From a virus: DNA of 24,515 bases. A program made the translations under genes and the position numbers. Shown here piece after piece: positions 12,618-20,892 of the stretch. The notes under the pieces are model-generated. The model worked only from the letters and a program-made list of their open reading frames with translations. It made no database searches and was not told the origin of the DNA. Within the stretch, counting starts at the first letter, position 1; every line of letters begins with the position of its first letter. Location of the stretch: positions 1 through 24,515 of the IMG/VR virus record IMGVR_UViG_3300044591_001371; one strand, 5' to 3'.

Positions 12618-13443
12618 CACTTCCGACTTGCGCGGGCGGCTTTCGGAGTTTTCGCGCATTGTCGGCGTCGAGAAAAGCCATGCCGTGCGCCAGTTTGCGC
12701 GCGTAGCCTGCGTCAATCTGGCGACCGAGACGCAACCCTTTGGCAACGACAAAAGCGGCAAGGACATCGGAGAAACCGCCGTATCGCGGGACATTCACAA
12801 GGTTTATTATCCGGCCACGGGCAGCAAGTTTCTAAATCAAGCGGTGCGCGTGGCGGAAAACCATGATGCCAAGACGGGCAAAAAACGATCATCCGACAAA
12901 TTCAAAAACAGAATGCTTCGCTATCAGATGGAGGGCAATGACGGCGCGCTGGCAAAGATCGCCGCCGACATGGGTTTTACGCGCGCGATGGTCGATAGCT
13001 TTGACTCGTCTTATCACAAGTCTGTCCGCGATGGTCGCGGCAGGGTGCGCGGAGCCAATCCCTACTTGATCATTGGCAGCGGGGAGCGCGACATGGAGCG
13101 GTATATCGAACAGACGCAGCGCAAGGTTGGTTTAACTAAAGCAGGATGGGCTAAGTGCGCCGAGGCTATTCCGCTTGATCGCGCAAGCAGCGCCACGCGC
13201 GGCATTCCGCAATGGGTCACGCGCAACCTGTCCCGCGCCACAGGACACATCAGCGATCAATCACAAGACCCCGACAATCCCAAGGTCACCATGACCAACT
13301 CGACGCCGTGGACTTCAATGGTGCTTACGCCAAAACAGGCGCAGGAGGCGCTTAATCTGGCCCGCAACAACTTCGTCAAATACATGAACACGGCCATCAA
13401 AAAGACGCTTCGCGCGCAAGCGAAGTTGTCAGGGGCGGTATAG
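12595..13443 (+). CDS. Hypothetical tail protein before the tape measure
   Basis: The predicted protein is 282 aa. I do not recognise a family securely. The N-terminal third is helical (SDLRGRLSEFSRIVGVEKSHAVRQFARVACVNLATETQP), somewhat like gp10-type minor tail components. The middle is rich in lysine and arginine (KTGKKRSSDKFKNRML), and the end has QEALNLARNNFVKYMNTAIKK. ATG 12595 and ATG 12610 are both possible; the second gives an 8-base overlap with the GT stop, the first 23. It sits 7 bases before the tape measure gene, a place often taken by a minor tail protein. Neither start has an SD or TTGACAG. Confidence 0.5.
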   Translation: MKITAMTDTSDLRGRLSEFSRIVGVEKSHAVRQFARVACVNLATETQPFGNDKSGKDIGETAVSRDIHKVYYPATGSKFLNQAVRVAENHDAKTGKKRSSDKFKNRMLRYQMEGNDGALAKIAADMGFTRAMVDSFDSSYHKSVRDGRGRVRGANPYLIIGSGERDMERYIEQTQRKVGLTKAGWAKCAEAIPLDRASSATRGIPQWVTRNLSRATGHISDQSQDPDNPKVTMTNSTPWTSMVLTPKQAQEALNLARNNFVKYMNTAIKKTLRAQAKLSGAV

Positions 13444-13450
13444 GTAAAAG

Positions 13451-15826
13451 ATGGCTGACGTAACGACAACATTTGCCGCAAAGGACGAATCCTTTGCCTC
13501 GACCGTTGATAAACTCAACGGAAGGTTGCAAGGCTTTCAGAAGGACGCCGAAACCTTCAGCCAGAAGGTCGGCAACATGGCAAAGCAATTTGCCGCCTTC
13601 GTCGGCCCGATTGCCGCTGTAGGAGCCGCGTTTCTCGGCGCGCGCGGCATCGTCAATTCCTTCCGTGACGCCATCGACATAGGCGGCAAGCTTAACGACT
13701 TATCGGCTCGCACCGGGGAAACGGCGGGCAATCTCGCTATCCTGCAACGCGCCTTTGAGAACGCCGGGAGCAGCGGCGAGGCAGTTGGGCCGATGCTCAA
13801 CCGCTTGCAACGCTTCATGGTCGAGGCGGGCGAGGGCGGCAAGGCGCAGGCCGAAGCGATGAACAAGCTCGGCTTGAGCTATACGGAGCTACAAAGCAAG
13901 AGCCCGACCGCGCAGATGGAGCTATTGGCGCAAAAGATTTCCGCTATTCCCGATCCCGCGCAACGCTCGGCTCTTGCCATGCAGATTTTCGGGCGCAGCG
14001 GGGGCGAACTTATGCCCCTCTTGCGCTCGATGGGCGCAGAACTGGATACGGCTCGCGCGCAGTTGGGCGCTTACCCGGAGGCCATCGACCGCGCCAGCAA
14101 GGCTTTAGACGATATCGGCGACAACTTCGCCGCAATCACGACTAAGGCCCGCGAGTTTGTCACTGGGGCGCTGGTCGATATTGCGCCGACGATTGCTCGC
14201 GCTGCCGACGAACTTGCCAAAATGGACTTTGCCGCGATGGGTATGAACCTCTCGCAAACACTAACCCGCGTTTACGATTTCTTTGTCGGCCTGTGGCAGC
14301 GTCCCGCACAGGTGTTTGGGCTGTTGGGCGATTATCTCAACGCCACTTTCCGTCAAGCTGGCGACAGCTTGCTTTCTGCCTTTCTCACAGCGGGCAATGC
14401 GCTGATGAACTCTTTTCAGGGTATGCTTTCTGGCGGCGTCTTTGAAAGGTTTGGCGATGTCATGGCAAATGCCTTTGTTTTTGCAACGGCCAAACTTGGA
14501 CTAAAACTATTTGACGTTTTTGAAACGGCTCTGAAGTTTTACGGGCAACTGTGGGCGGTGGTTACGGGGCAGGGAACAAGCGAGCTTGCGTCCAAATTGC
14601 TCAATGTCGTGAAGTTCTTTGCTTCGGATTTCGTGCAGGCCATGACCAATCCTGCGGCGTTTATTGCTAACAAAGTGTCGGCTTCGTTGCTTGGGGCCAC
14701 CAAAGATGCGGCGATTGGCTATAAGTTCGCTTTTGATTCAGCCACGGGCAGCTACATCGACAAGGCAAAAAGCGGGCTAACCTTCGTTGCGCGCGAAGCC
14801 GGGGCTAATCTTTCTCAAGCGGCGACAGGATTTGGCGCTGCGTTGTCGGAGGCTGGGCGCATTGCCGCAGAGAAAACCGGAATCGTCAAAGTAAATCTTT
14901 TCGGGGGGGCCGAAGCCATTGCAGCGGTCAACGACAAGGTGACCGCAATAGCCGAAGCCGGGGCCAAGTTTCGGTTGCCGATGCAAGAGTCCGTTGAGCC
15001 AGCGGAAAAAATTGGCGAAGCGATTGCCACACTTCCCGAAAGCGGCAAGGGACTCAAAGAAGTTTTGGCCGAAGCCTTCCCGCTTGCGACTGCCATCAAA
15101 ACCGAAACACAGGCAATGGCAAAAGAAGGTCAAATGTTTGCCTCTTCAATCAACCAAGCCAAGATCGACGCTCAAGTCACCGCTAACGTCTTCACGGGTC
15201 TTTCCGACCGCATGAACCGGGCGGTCAACGGCACCAGCAAGATGCTCGATCAGATGCGCGAGTCGTTTCACTTCGGACGGGAAACTTCGCGCGAAACCTA
15301 CGAGCGCATGCGCGCTGGCGGCATGGACATCAATGCCGCAACCAAAGCCGCCGCCGATTACACCGCGCGGCAAAACGCTAACGATATCGAAATGCGCCGT
15401 CTGGAAACCAAGCAACGCATTGCCGAGGATCGCTACAACGAAAATCTCAAGCGCGCGGCAGAAATGGAGTCACGCAATCAAGACATATCTGCCAACAATC
15501 TTCGCCGCCGAGCCGAGGCCGAATACACCAAGAAACTTGAAGAGATTCGTCCCGCGCTGGAAAAAGGAGCCGCCGAGGCACGGCGTCTCATGGAGGAAAG
15601 CGGCAAGCTAACCGCCGATTCCATTAAAAAAGGAGGCGAAGATTCCGGCGAGGCCGTCCGCACCGGGGGTGAAGACGCGGCCAAAGCCATAAAGGGAGCC
15701 GCCGAAGCCTTGAAAACATCAATCAATGAGTCGCAGGCCAAGCTGGCCTTGGAAGCCACGCTGCAATCCTGCCGCGACTTTTTGAAATCTATCGACAAAA
15801 AACTGCCGCAACACGCTTTGACCTAA
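13451..15826 (+). CDS. Tail tape measure protein
   Basis: The predicted protein is 791 aa. The N-terminus has the usual tape measure opening: FAAKDESFASTVDKLNGRLQ, a hydrophobic segment at about 48-68 (FAAFVGPIAAVGAAFLGARG) and DIGGKLNDLSARTGETAGNL with EAMNKLGLSYTELQSKSP and AQRSALAMQIFGRSGGELMPLL, a signature repeated in many phage tape measures. A second hydrophobic zone lies around 290-335. Residues 600-780 are highly helical and charged, a likely coiled coil. The length sets the tail length; at about 0.15 nm per residue a tail near 120 nm would be expected, an estimate only. It is the largest gene of the tail core and follows the G/GT chaperones as in lambda. Confidence 0.9.
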   Translation: MADVTTTFAAKDESFASTVDKLNGRLQGFQKDAETFSQKVGNMAKQFAAFVGPIAAVGAAFLGARGIVNSFRDAIDIGGKLNDLSARTGETAGNLAILQRAFENAGSSGEAVGPMLNRLQRFMVEAGEGGKAQAEAMNKLGLSYTELQSKSPTAQMELLAQKISAIPDPAQRSALAMQIFGRSGGELMPLLRSMGAELDTARAQLGAYPEAIDRASKALDDIGDNFAAITTKAREFVTGALVDIAPTIARAADELAKMDFAAMGMNLSQTLTRVYDFFVGLWQRPAQVFGLLGDYLNATFRQAGDSLLSAFLTAGNALMNSFQGMLSGGVFERFGDVMANAFVFATAKLGLKLFDVFETALKFYGQLWAVVTGQGTSELASKLLNVVKFFASDFVQAMTNPAAFIANKVSASLLGATKDAAIGYKFAFDSATGSYIDKAKSGLTFVAREAGANLSQAATGFGAALSEAGRIAAEKTGIVKVNLFGGAEAIAAVNDKVTAIAEAGAKFRLPMQESVEPAEKIGEAIATLPESGKGLKEVLAEAFPLATAIKTETQAMAKEGQMFASSINQAKIDAQVTANVFTGLSDRMNRAVNGTSKMLDQMRESFHFGRETSRETYERMRAGGMDINAATKAAADYTARQNANDIEMRRLETKQRIAEDRYNENLKRAAEMESRNQDISANNLRRRAEAEYTKKLEEIRPALEKGAAEARRLMEESGKLTADSIKKGGEDSGEAVRTGGEDAAKAIKGAAEALKTSINESQAKLALEATLQSCRDFLKSIDKKLPQHALT

Positions 15827-15830
15827 CGAC

Positions 15831-16556
15831 ATGCCCGCCCTTGTTCATACCAACAGCGCCTTGCAGGGCGGATTTGCCAAAGTTAGTGAATCCGTCAGCG
15901 AGCAAGCCAGCGGTCTTGTCACCGTGCAAATGCAGTTTGTTTGTCGCGCATCGAACAGCGCGCGACTTAGCAGGCTGTTTTACTCCGATGCCCCGCCGCC
16001 GATTTTTCCCGATGCTCTTAACGCGGCAGACCTAATCACACGCAGGCTTTACATGGTCAATCGCTCGGTCGAGCAATCAAATGGCTTGACTTATGTGCAA
16101 GCCGAATATGCCGGGGGCTTTGCCAACAAGCGCACCAATCATTTGCGCTTTGTCGATCGGGAAAGCGCGCGCAGCTTTCAATTTGTAAGCGAGCCTTTTT
16201 CTATAACGCGGGTCAATCCAGACAATCCAACAAGCTCACAAACATCAGGCAATCTGACAAACCGATTTGCCTATTCATGGATTCCGCTGGTTCATACATT
16301 TGAGTATGTGGAAATTGGAAACATCGCGGCTTACGCCCCCGCGTCTCCTTCCGTGAGCGAGCTTTACGAACTGGTTGCTTGGTCAAGCAACTATTATGTG
16401 CCAGCGCCCGAATTAGGCTGGTCGGGTATCAAAACAATTTCCTACGAAAAGTCATGGTTTATACAAAACTTTTTTCAAGGTGCGGCCACGCAAGATCGCA
16501 AGCCGATTTACATCACGCCTACCGTTAAAACAATTCAACATCGTTTTTATTTGTAA
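15831..16556 (+). CDS. Putative tail tip protein, 241 aa
   Basis: I do not recognise a named family. The predicted protein is strand-rich, with many S, N, Y and F residues. Residues 21-33 (SVSEQASGLVTVQ) and 78-90 (RSVEQSNGLTYVQ) are alike, so the N-terminal half probably contains two copies of one beta unit. Aromatic segments follow (FAYSWIPLVHTFEYVEIG and YEKSWFIQNFFQGA), and the protein ends VKTIQHRFYL. The position straight after the tape measure is that of distal tail or hub proteins. The 3' half is AT-richer than the head genes. It starts 4 bases after the tape measure stop. Confidence 0.45.
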   Translation: MPALVHTNSALQGGFAKVSESVSEQASGLVTVQMQFVCRASNSARLSRLFYSDAPPPIFPDALNAADLITRRLYMVNRSVEQSNGLTYVQAEYAGGFANKRTNHLRFVDRESARSFQFVSEPFSITRVNPDNPTSSQTSGNLTNRFAYSWIPLVHTFEYVEIGNIAAYAPASPSVSELYELVAWSSNYYVPAPELGWSGIKTISYEKSWFIQNFFQGAATQDRKPIYITPTVKTIQHRFYL

Positions 16557-16559
16557 GTC

Positions 16560-16904
16560 ATGCCCTTGCCCGACTTGCACAAATTCGAGCGCGATCTGAA
16601 AAATCGCCCCGGCCCCGGAAGTAACGCGCCCCCGGTGTCTATTCGTGCCAAGGATTTAGACGGTAATTACAGAAAGGTCACGCTGATTGCCAGCGATCAA
16701 GACCCCCCGCTTTATCAAGTTGAATACACTGCGGACGGCACGCGCTTGACCCGCCTGCTGCCCGAAGGTGCAAATGCGGGCGATTTGCTTTATTGGAGCG
16801 GCGAGCAATGGCTCGTCTTGCCTGCGCCATCAGATGCGGCCCTGCGCGTGCTAACCATCGAAGGCGGCGCGCTGACTTGGATGGCAACCGAAGCGTGCGC
16901 GTGA
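16560..16904 (+). CDS. Small hypothetical tail protein, 114 aa
   Basis: It begins 3 bases after the previous stop. The predicted protein has LPDLHKFERDLKNRPGPGSN, a strand region VSIRAKDLDGNYRKVTLIAS and then GDLLYWSGEQWLVLPAPSDAAL with VLTIEGGALTWMA. The latter GDLLYW-x-x-x-x-WLVLP-type stretch is common in phage fibre or baseplate proteins, where it forms a small strand unit. There is no signal peptide or membrane segment. Its neighbours on both sides are also small tail-tip candidates in a tight operon. No specific function is offered. Confidence 0.45.
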   Translation: MPLPDLHKFERDLKNRPGPGSNAPPVSIRAKDLDGNYRKVTLIASDQDPPLYQVEYTADGTRLTRLLPEGANAGDLLYWSGEQWLVLPAPSDAALRVLTIEGGALTWMATEACA

Positions 16905-16907
16905 GTT

Positions 16908-17549
16908 ATGCCGACGATCAAAGTAACAAACAGCGGATCGTCGCGGCGGATTATCACCAAGATCGTCAATGAACAGCGGCGAGTTAGTTGCTCCTGTTGT
17001 GAGCAAGGCGAGTGCTGTATGTATCCTGCTGACCAGTTTGGCATTGGATTTACAGAAGCAGATTTGCCAGACAGTATTGAGGTGTTTGATCAGTTCAACA
17101 CTTACACATATACCAAAAACGGCAGTATTTATGAATTCGGCAATCAAAGTCTTCGCGCAGTGGATGGACGGTGGGCGCCCTTTTTAGATGAAGATGAGCT
17201 TGGTGATAGAAGTCAGCCATGCTTGATTGCGCCAAACGACACGCTGCGTGTGACGGATTTTTTTTCAGACACATACACGGTTCTTTATACCGAAAATGAG
17301 TCTATTCCGTCAGTAGAGGTGACGGTAATAAGACAGTCGCTGTGTGTGTGGACAAGTGAAGAATTTGAATACAATGAGAGTCTAAGGGCGTTATCTTTAG
17401 AATACTCAAGCAATTCACTTTATGGAGTAGAAAATCAGAATAAATGGATTATTCAAAACAGCTTTTTACTTTGGGTAAAGAATCCTTATCAAAATGGTCC
17501 CGTTGGAAGCTACTCAAGTCCATCTATATCTACGATAAGCGTTCAATAA
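16908..17549 (+). CDS. Hypothetical protein with N-terminal cysteine cluster, 213 aa
   Basis: The predicted protein is of unknown family. Residues about 28-40 (CSCCEQGECCMYP) hold five cysteines within ten residues, which may bind metal or form disulfides. The rest is acidic and strand-rich, with many S, N, Y and T residues (FNTYTYTKNGSIYEFGNQSL; DTLRVTDFFSDTYTVLYTENE) and ends GSYSSPSISTISVQ. The DNA from about 17000 to 17548 is visibly AT-richer and codon use differs from neighbours, consistent with separate acquisition. It sits among tail-tip genes and its TAA shares a base with the next ATG. A virion surface part is plausible but unproved. Confidence 0.45.
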   Translation: MPTIKVTNSGSSRRIITKIVNEQRRVSCSCCEQGECCMYPADQFGIGFTEADLPDSIEVFDQFNTYTYTKNGSIYEFGNQSLRAVDGRWAPFLDEDELGDRSQPCLIAPNDTLRVTDFFSDTYTVLYTENESIPSVEVTVIRQSLCVWTSEEFEYNESLRALSLEYSSNSLYGVENQNKWIIQNSFLLWVKNPYQNGPVGSYSSPSISTISVQ

Positions 17550-17770
17550 TGACCTGCCCCCATCAATCCCGCACCCGCGACTATGGGCAATTCTCCTGCG
17601 CGTTGGGCTGGTATGGAGGTCGCCCGTGGCTTGGCAACTGCCGCGACTGCATGGCGAGGGGCGACAACACGCCCGAAGCCAAGGCGGCATTTGACGCCCG
17701 CGCCGACCGCGCTCATCCGGTTCACCGTTCGCACCTTTCCGGGTGCTGCGACCGCGCGGATCAAGCGTGA
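17549..17770 (+). CDS. Small cysteine/histidine-rich protein, 73 aa
   Basis: This starts at ATG 17549, overlapping the stop of the previous gene by one base. The predicted protein has MTCPHQSRTRDYGQFSCALG, a WYGGRPWLGNCRDCMARGDN segment and a final HRSHLSGCCDRADQA. Six cysteines and several histidines, including CxxC (NCRDC) and CC, suggest a zinc-binding fold, though no known zinc-finger spacing is complete. The base composition returns to GC-rich, unlike the upstream gene. It follows another cysteine-rich gene, so the pair may act together. Function unknown. Confidence 0.45.
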   Translation: MTCPHQSRTRDYGQFSCALGWYGGRPWLGNCRDCMARGDNTPEAKAAFDARADRAHPVHRSHLSGCCDRADQA

Positions 17771-17780
17771 CCGCCCTCCT

Positions 17781-17787
17781 TTGACAC
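17781..17787 (+). promoter_or_regulatory. TTGACAC start-associated element, copy 6
   Basis: TTGACAC, one base different from the others, ends 15 bases before ATG 17803. The distance from the first T to the ATG, 22, equals that of the copy at 6025. The spacer has no SD. Confidence 0.55.
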
Positions 17788-17802
17788 GCCCTCTGCACCA
17801 AG

Positions 17803-19011
17803 ATGGCGCGCAAGATTTACGTCGATGTCGAAACAGGGCAACTGGTATCCGGGCTGAACGACACCAGCGCGCCAAACCTTTTTGCTTTTGAGGGCGACAA
17901 TCGCGATTACGAACTTTATTTTTTAGAGCCGCAAACTGGAGGGGCTAATTACTACGAAGTTCTTAACTACGACTCTCGTAGCGTGCGCCTGCACATCGGG
18001 CCGAATCCGCCTTCCTCGGCAACGCCTTATGTAGCCGCCACCGCAGGGGCTTGGTCAAACCTGTCCTCTACCGCCACGGCGAGTCTGACCCGTGCGGTTA
18101 CTGGCACTACTGTTGCCAATGAACAGCAACTTCTAACAATCACACCGGATGCCATCGGCGGAACTTTCGCGCTAACTTATCCTTCGCAATCCGTGACTTT
18201 TACCACAGTCACGGGCGGCGTGTTTACGACCAGCGGATCGCACGGGCTGAACTACGGGCAGGCTTTTGTTATTACCGGATTCGGAACGCCGACCGGGGGG
18301 CTGGTCAACGGCAGCACCTACTACGTGGCTCAAGTCATCGGAAAAACGCAGCTTTTTGCCAATACGACTACGACATCTACCGCCGTCACCACGTATTCGG
18401 CCATCACTGCCGGGACGGCTTACACGTTAACCGCGACAACGACCGCCATTGATGGCACGGCCTCGGTCGCCACGGTGCAGCAAATCTTGGAGGGGCTTTC
18501 GACCATCGGCACGGGGAACATCCGCGTGACGGGCGCTCCGGGGCGCAGCTTACGGTTCACTTTCATCAACGAAAAAGGGCAAGTTGCCCTGCCGCTCATG
18601 ACCGTAGCGCAGGCGCTGACGCCGATCTACGGCAAAACCGGAACGCTTAACTTCAACACGACCGAACTGCTTAACGCTATTTCGGCCTCGGCCAGCATCG
18701 AGGCTACGCTGGAAATCGAAACCACCTTTAGCGGCAAAACCGAAACTGTGGCGCAGGCGTTAGTGACGCTGAACAACGACATTATCACCAGCACCGTCAG
18801 CAACCCGACCACCCTCAACACGACAAGCATCCTGCTGCAATCGCCAAATGGCAGCACCTTTGCTATCGCCATCGACGAAGACGGTCTGCTGACCACGGCA
18901 GTCGCCGAACCCGCCACTCCCGCGACGAGCTTCAATCTTGCCGCGCCCAATGGCGAAACCTTTTCCATCTCGGTCGATGACGATGGCCTGCTGACATCGG
19001 TCAAACTCTAA
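17803..19011 (+). CDS. Putative baseplate or fibre protein with C-terminal repeat, 402 aa
   Basis: The predicted protein starts MARKIYVDVETGQLVSGLND, an opening like those of upper baseplate or fibre-base proteins, with GDNRDYELYFLEP following. The middle is strand-rich and very high in T, S, A and G (for example TTTTSTAVTTYSAITAGTAY), a composition of beta-helical or Ig-like phage fibres. The C-terminus contains a tandem repeat: at about 341-367 and 375-402 the pattern TS-x-x-L-x-x-PNG-x-TF-x-I-x-(I/V)D-(E/D)-DGLLT occurs twice. It has a TTGACAC element and begins the fibre sub-operon. Specific function not known. Confidence 0.55.
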   Translation: MARKIYVDVETGQLVSGLNDTSAPNLFAFEGDNRDYELYFLEPQTGGANYYEVLNYDSRSVRLHIGPNPPSSATPYVAATAGAWSNLSSTATASLTRAVTGTTVANEQQLLTITPDAIGGTFALTYPSQSVTFTTVTGGVFTTSGSHGLNYGQAFVITGFGTPTGGLVNGSTYYVAQVIGKTQLFANTTTTSTAVTTYSAITAGTAYTLTATTTAIDGTASVATVQQILEGLSTIGTGNIRVTGAPGRSLRFTFINEKGQVALPLMTVAQALTPIYGKTGTLNFNTTELLNAISASASIEATLEIETTFSGKTETVAQALVTLNNDIITSTVSNPTTLNTTSILLQSPNGSTFAIAIDEDGLLTTAVAEPATPATSFNLAAPNGETFSISVDDDGLLTSVKL

Positions 19012-19013
19012 CT

Positions 19014-19508
19014 ATGAAAACCATCCGCCTCCTTCTTCTCATAACCATCGCCATTTGCGCCTTTGGTTTTAACGCCCACGCCCAAACGACCAATCGTTTC
19101 GCCGCAACGATTTTCTCGGTGCGGACAAACGACCTCTCTATCACCAACCAGACAAACGCGACTACGACAGGACTAACCTTTGCCACGCAGGCCAATGCGC
19201 GGTATGCGGTGACGCTTTATCCTATTCTGGAAGCTTCCGCGACCAGCACGGTGCTTGTGGTAGTTGCCAGCAATGTCACGGTTTTTGGCACATGGAACGG
19301 AACCGCAACTGGTTTTGCCAACACCAATCAAATCACCAACGAAATCAGTCTCACCATAACAACCCCGCGCGCGGTTTTGCAGGGTTTTTACGTTGTCGCG
19401 GGAACCAACGCGGGAAGCGTTTCGTTGCAGTTCCGCAGCAGTGTGACCAACAACACCAACACGATCAAGGCGGGCAGCTTTATGCGCGCCGACAAAGTGC
19501 CGCAGTAG
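19014..19508 (+). CDS. Exported protein with Sec signal peptide, 164 aa
   Basis: The N-terminus MKTIRLLLLITIAICAFGFN followed by AHA-QT is a clear signal peptide: two basic residues, a hydrophobic core at 6-19 and an AxA cleavage site after residue 23. The mature part, about 141 aa, is strand-rich and very high in T, N, A, V and S (NQTNATTTGLTF; SATSTVLVVVASNVTVFGTW). There are no cysteines in the mature part and no second membrane segment. No known family is recognised. Being in a tail-fibre operon, between a fibre protein and a membrane-anchored protein, is odd, because virion proteins are not normally exported. It could alter the host surface or act at lysis; both are guesses. Confidence 0.6.
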   Translation: MKTIRLLLLITIAICAFGFNAHAQTTNRFAATIFSVRTNDLSITNQTNATTTGLTFATQANARYAVTLYPILEASATSTVLVVVASNVTVFGTWNGTATGFANTNQITNEISLTITTPRAVLQGFYVVAGTNAGSVSLQFRSSVTNNTNTIKAGSFMRADKVPQ

Positions 19509-19510
19509 CC

Positions 19511-19714
19511 ATGTCGGACGCTGAACGCAAATCCGTAAACCTCGCCCTGGCATCCTTTGCCTTGGTGCTGATCGCCCAAACCGCCGCAATGTCGTGGTGG
19601 GCGGCTACCTTGCAAGCCAACGTCTCGCAGCATGACGAACGCCTCGACGCGCTTTCGCCTCGTGTGGAAATGCTGGAGCAGGACTTCTATCGCCGTGGAG
19701 GACTTACACGATGA
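19511..19714 (+). CDS. Small membrane-anchored coiled-coil protein, 67 aa
   Basis: This starts at ATG 19511 two bases after the preceding stop. Residues about 9-29 (VNLALASFALVLIAQTAAMSW) form one membrane segment, followed by WAATLQANVSQHDERLDALS and an alpha-helical tail PRVEMLEQDFYRR with leucine heptads. One membrane helix plus coiled coil resembles spanin- or holin-associated small proteins in lysis modules. Alternatively it is an inner membrane partner of the secreted protein just upstream. The stop overlaps the next ATG as ATGA. No lysin is in the window to support a lysis role. Confidence 0.5.
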   Translation: MSDAERKSVNLALASFALVLIAQTAAMSWWAATLQANVSQHDERLDALSPRVEMLEQDFYRRGGLTR

Positions 19715-20073
19715 GCGAGCTTTTTGGCAAATGCCCCGCGCAAGTTGACCTCTGTCTGCCGCAGGGCCAGACGTGGGACACGACCCTGCTATGGGAAGCA
19801 GACGGCGAGCCTGTGAACCTGACGGGCTGGACCGCGCGCATGATGCTCCGCACCACCGCAGAGGCGGCATCGCCCACCGTGTCGCTATCTACCGCGACCA
19901 GCACAATGACCGCGTTAAGCAATGGCGTCATCGGCTTGTCCTATTCCGCCATCTCGTCGGCGGCAATTACGGCGGCGACCTACCTTTACGATCTGGAAGT
20001 GGTCAACCCATCTGGCGCAGTCCGCCGCCTCATGGAAGGCCGCGCGGTCGTGAGCCGCGAGATCACCCGCTAA
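19711..20073 (+). CDS. BppU-like phage baseplate/fibre protein, 120 aa
   Basis: The predicted protein has a pattern common in phage fibre operons: LPQGQTWDTTLLWEADGEPV, NLTGWTARMMLRTTAEA, an STATSTMTALSNGVIGLSYS strand with ISSAAITAATYLYDLEVVNP, then GAVRRLMEGRAVVSREITR. The LTG-W-x-ARM-x-R, YDLE and G-x-V-x-x-EITR motifs match the BppU-like N-terminal domain of upper baseplate proteins, here alone rather than as part of a long fibre. It precedes two fibre genes and so probably joins fibres to the baseplate. ATG is 4 bases before the end of the preceding gene. Confidence 0.6.
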   Translation: MSELFGKCPAQVDLCLPQGQTWDTTLLWEADGEPVNLTGWTARMMLRTTAEAASPTVSLSTATSTMTALSNGVIGLSYSAISSAAITAATYLYDLEVVNPSGAVRRLMEGRAVVSREITR

Positions 20074-20074
20074 C

Positions 20075-20887
20075 ATGGGCGAGACGATCACCATTCGCAC
20101 GGGCGCGGCCACCGAGGTCATCAAAGTGATTGAGGCAGGCCCGCAGGGGCCAGCGGGCCCGGCAGGAACTGGATTGGAGACGCTGATCGCCCCCGGCGAC
20201 ACGCTTTACCGAGGGCAAACCACGGGCGAGCGGTTGCCGATTGGCAGCGCGGGACAGGTGCTGAAAGTGGTTAATGGTTTTCCTGCTTGGGCGGCGGAGT
20301 CGGGAGCCGTCACATCGGTCAATGGCCGAACGGGCGCGGTGCAAGTGTCGGACTTCGGCGCTGATCCGCAAATCGTGGTCGGCGCGACAACGATCAACGG
20401 CAGCTTTAGTTTGAGTTTTCAGGCACCCCACACAGCTTATGAAGTGCCTCGTCCCACGCGCCTTTCCGCAAACCAGCGCGGCATTACACGACTATTTGTT
20501 GATCGGCCTTTTGCAGACGCCGACATCACACTCACCCTGCCAACGGGGGGCGGGGTTCAAAATGGTGATATTGTAGAAGTTTACAACCTAATTACCCTGT
20601 CGGGACGAAAGGCCATCATCAACACGCAGGGCTTCGGAACCTTTGAGCTATACTCTCGACAAAGCGCCTTTTTTGTTTATTCCGCCAACACTGGCCCGGC
20701 GCGGTGGTTGCGTAGTTACGACAACCAGTTTTTAAGCACTGTTCCGAATTCGCCAAGTTCCACGAGCGGAGAGATTGGCGACATGGCTTTTGACTCACGT
20801 TTTCTCTACGTGAAAGTTCCCGTTGTTGTCGGTGGAGGCATCACCGGGAGTTGGCGGCGGGTCGCATGGGCTTCTTGGGATTCTTAA
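20075..20887 (+). CDS. Tail fibre with short collagen-like segment, 270 aa
   Basis: The predicted protein has GPQGPAGPAGTG at about 22-33, a small collagen-like triplet tract used as trimeric stalk in phage fibres. GDTLYRGQTTGERLPIGSAG and SGAVTSVNGRTGAVQVSDFG follow, both frequent fibre motifs. From about 128 to 225 is a strand unit (ITRLFVDRPFADADITLTLP, GDIVEVYNLI, FFVYSANTGPARWLRSYDN) that resembles the repeated unit of the next protein. The end IGDMAFDSRFLYVKV and GSWRRVAWASWD looks like a fibre tip. It starts one base after the previous stop and ends 5 bases before the next likely start. Confidence 0.7.
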   Translation: MGETITIRTGAATEVIKVIEAGPQGPAGPAGTGLETLIAPGDTLYRGQTTGERLPIGSAGQVLKVVNGFPAWAAESGAVTSVNGRTGAVQVSDFGADPQIVVGATTINGSFSLSFQAPHTAYEVPRPTRLSANQRGITRLFVDRPFADADITLTLPTGGGVQNGDIVEVYNLITLSGRKAIINTQGFGTFELYSRQSAFFVYSANTGPARWLRSYDNQFLSTVPNSPSSTSGEIGDMAFDSRFLYVKVPVVVGGGITGSWRRVAWASWDS

Positions 20888-20892
20888 TATTT

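Noticed and set aside
20851-20892. Extension of the large fibre to TTG 20851
   Set aside because: It would overlap the preceding gene by 37 bases; ATG 20893 follows the stop and begins a typical fibre N-terminus.
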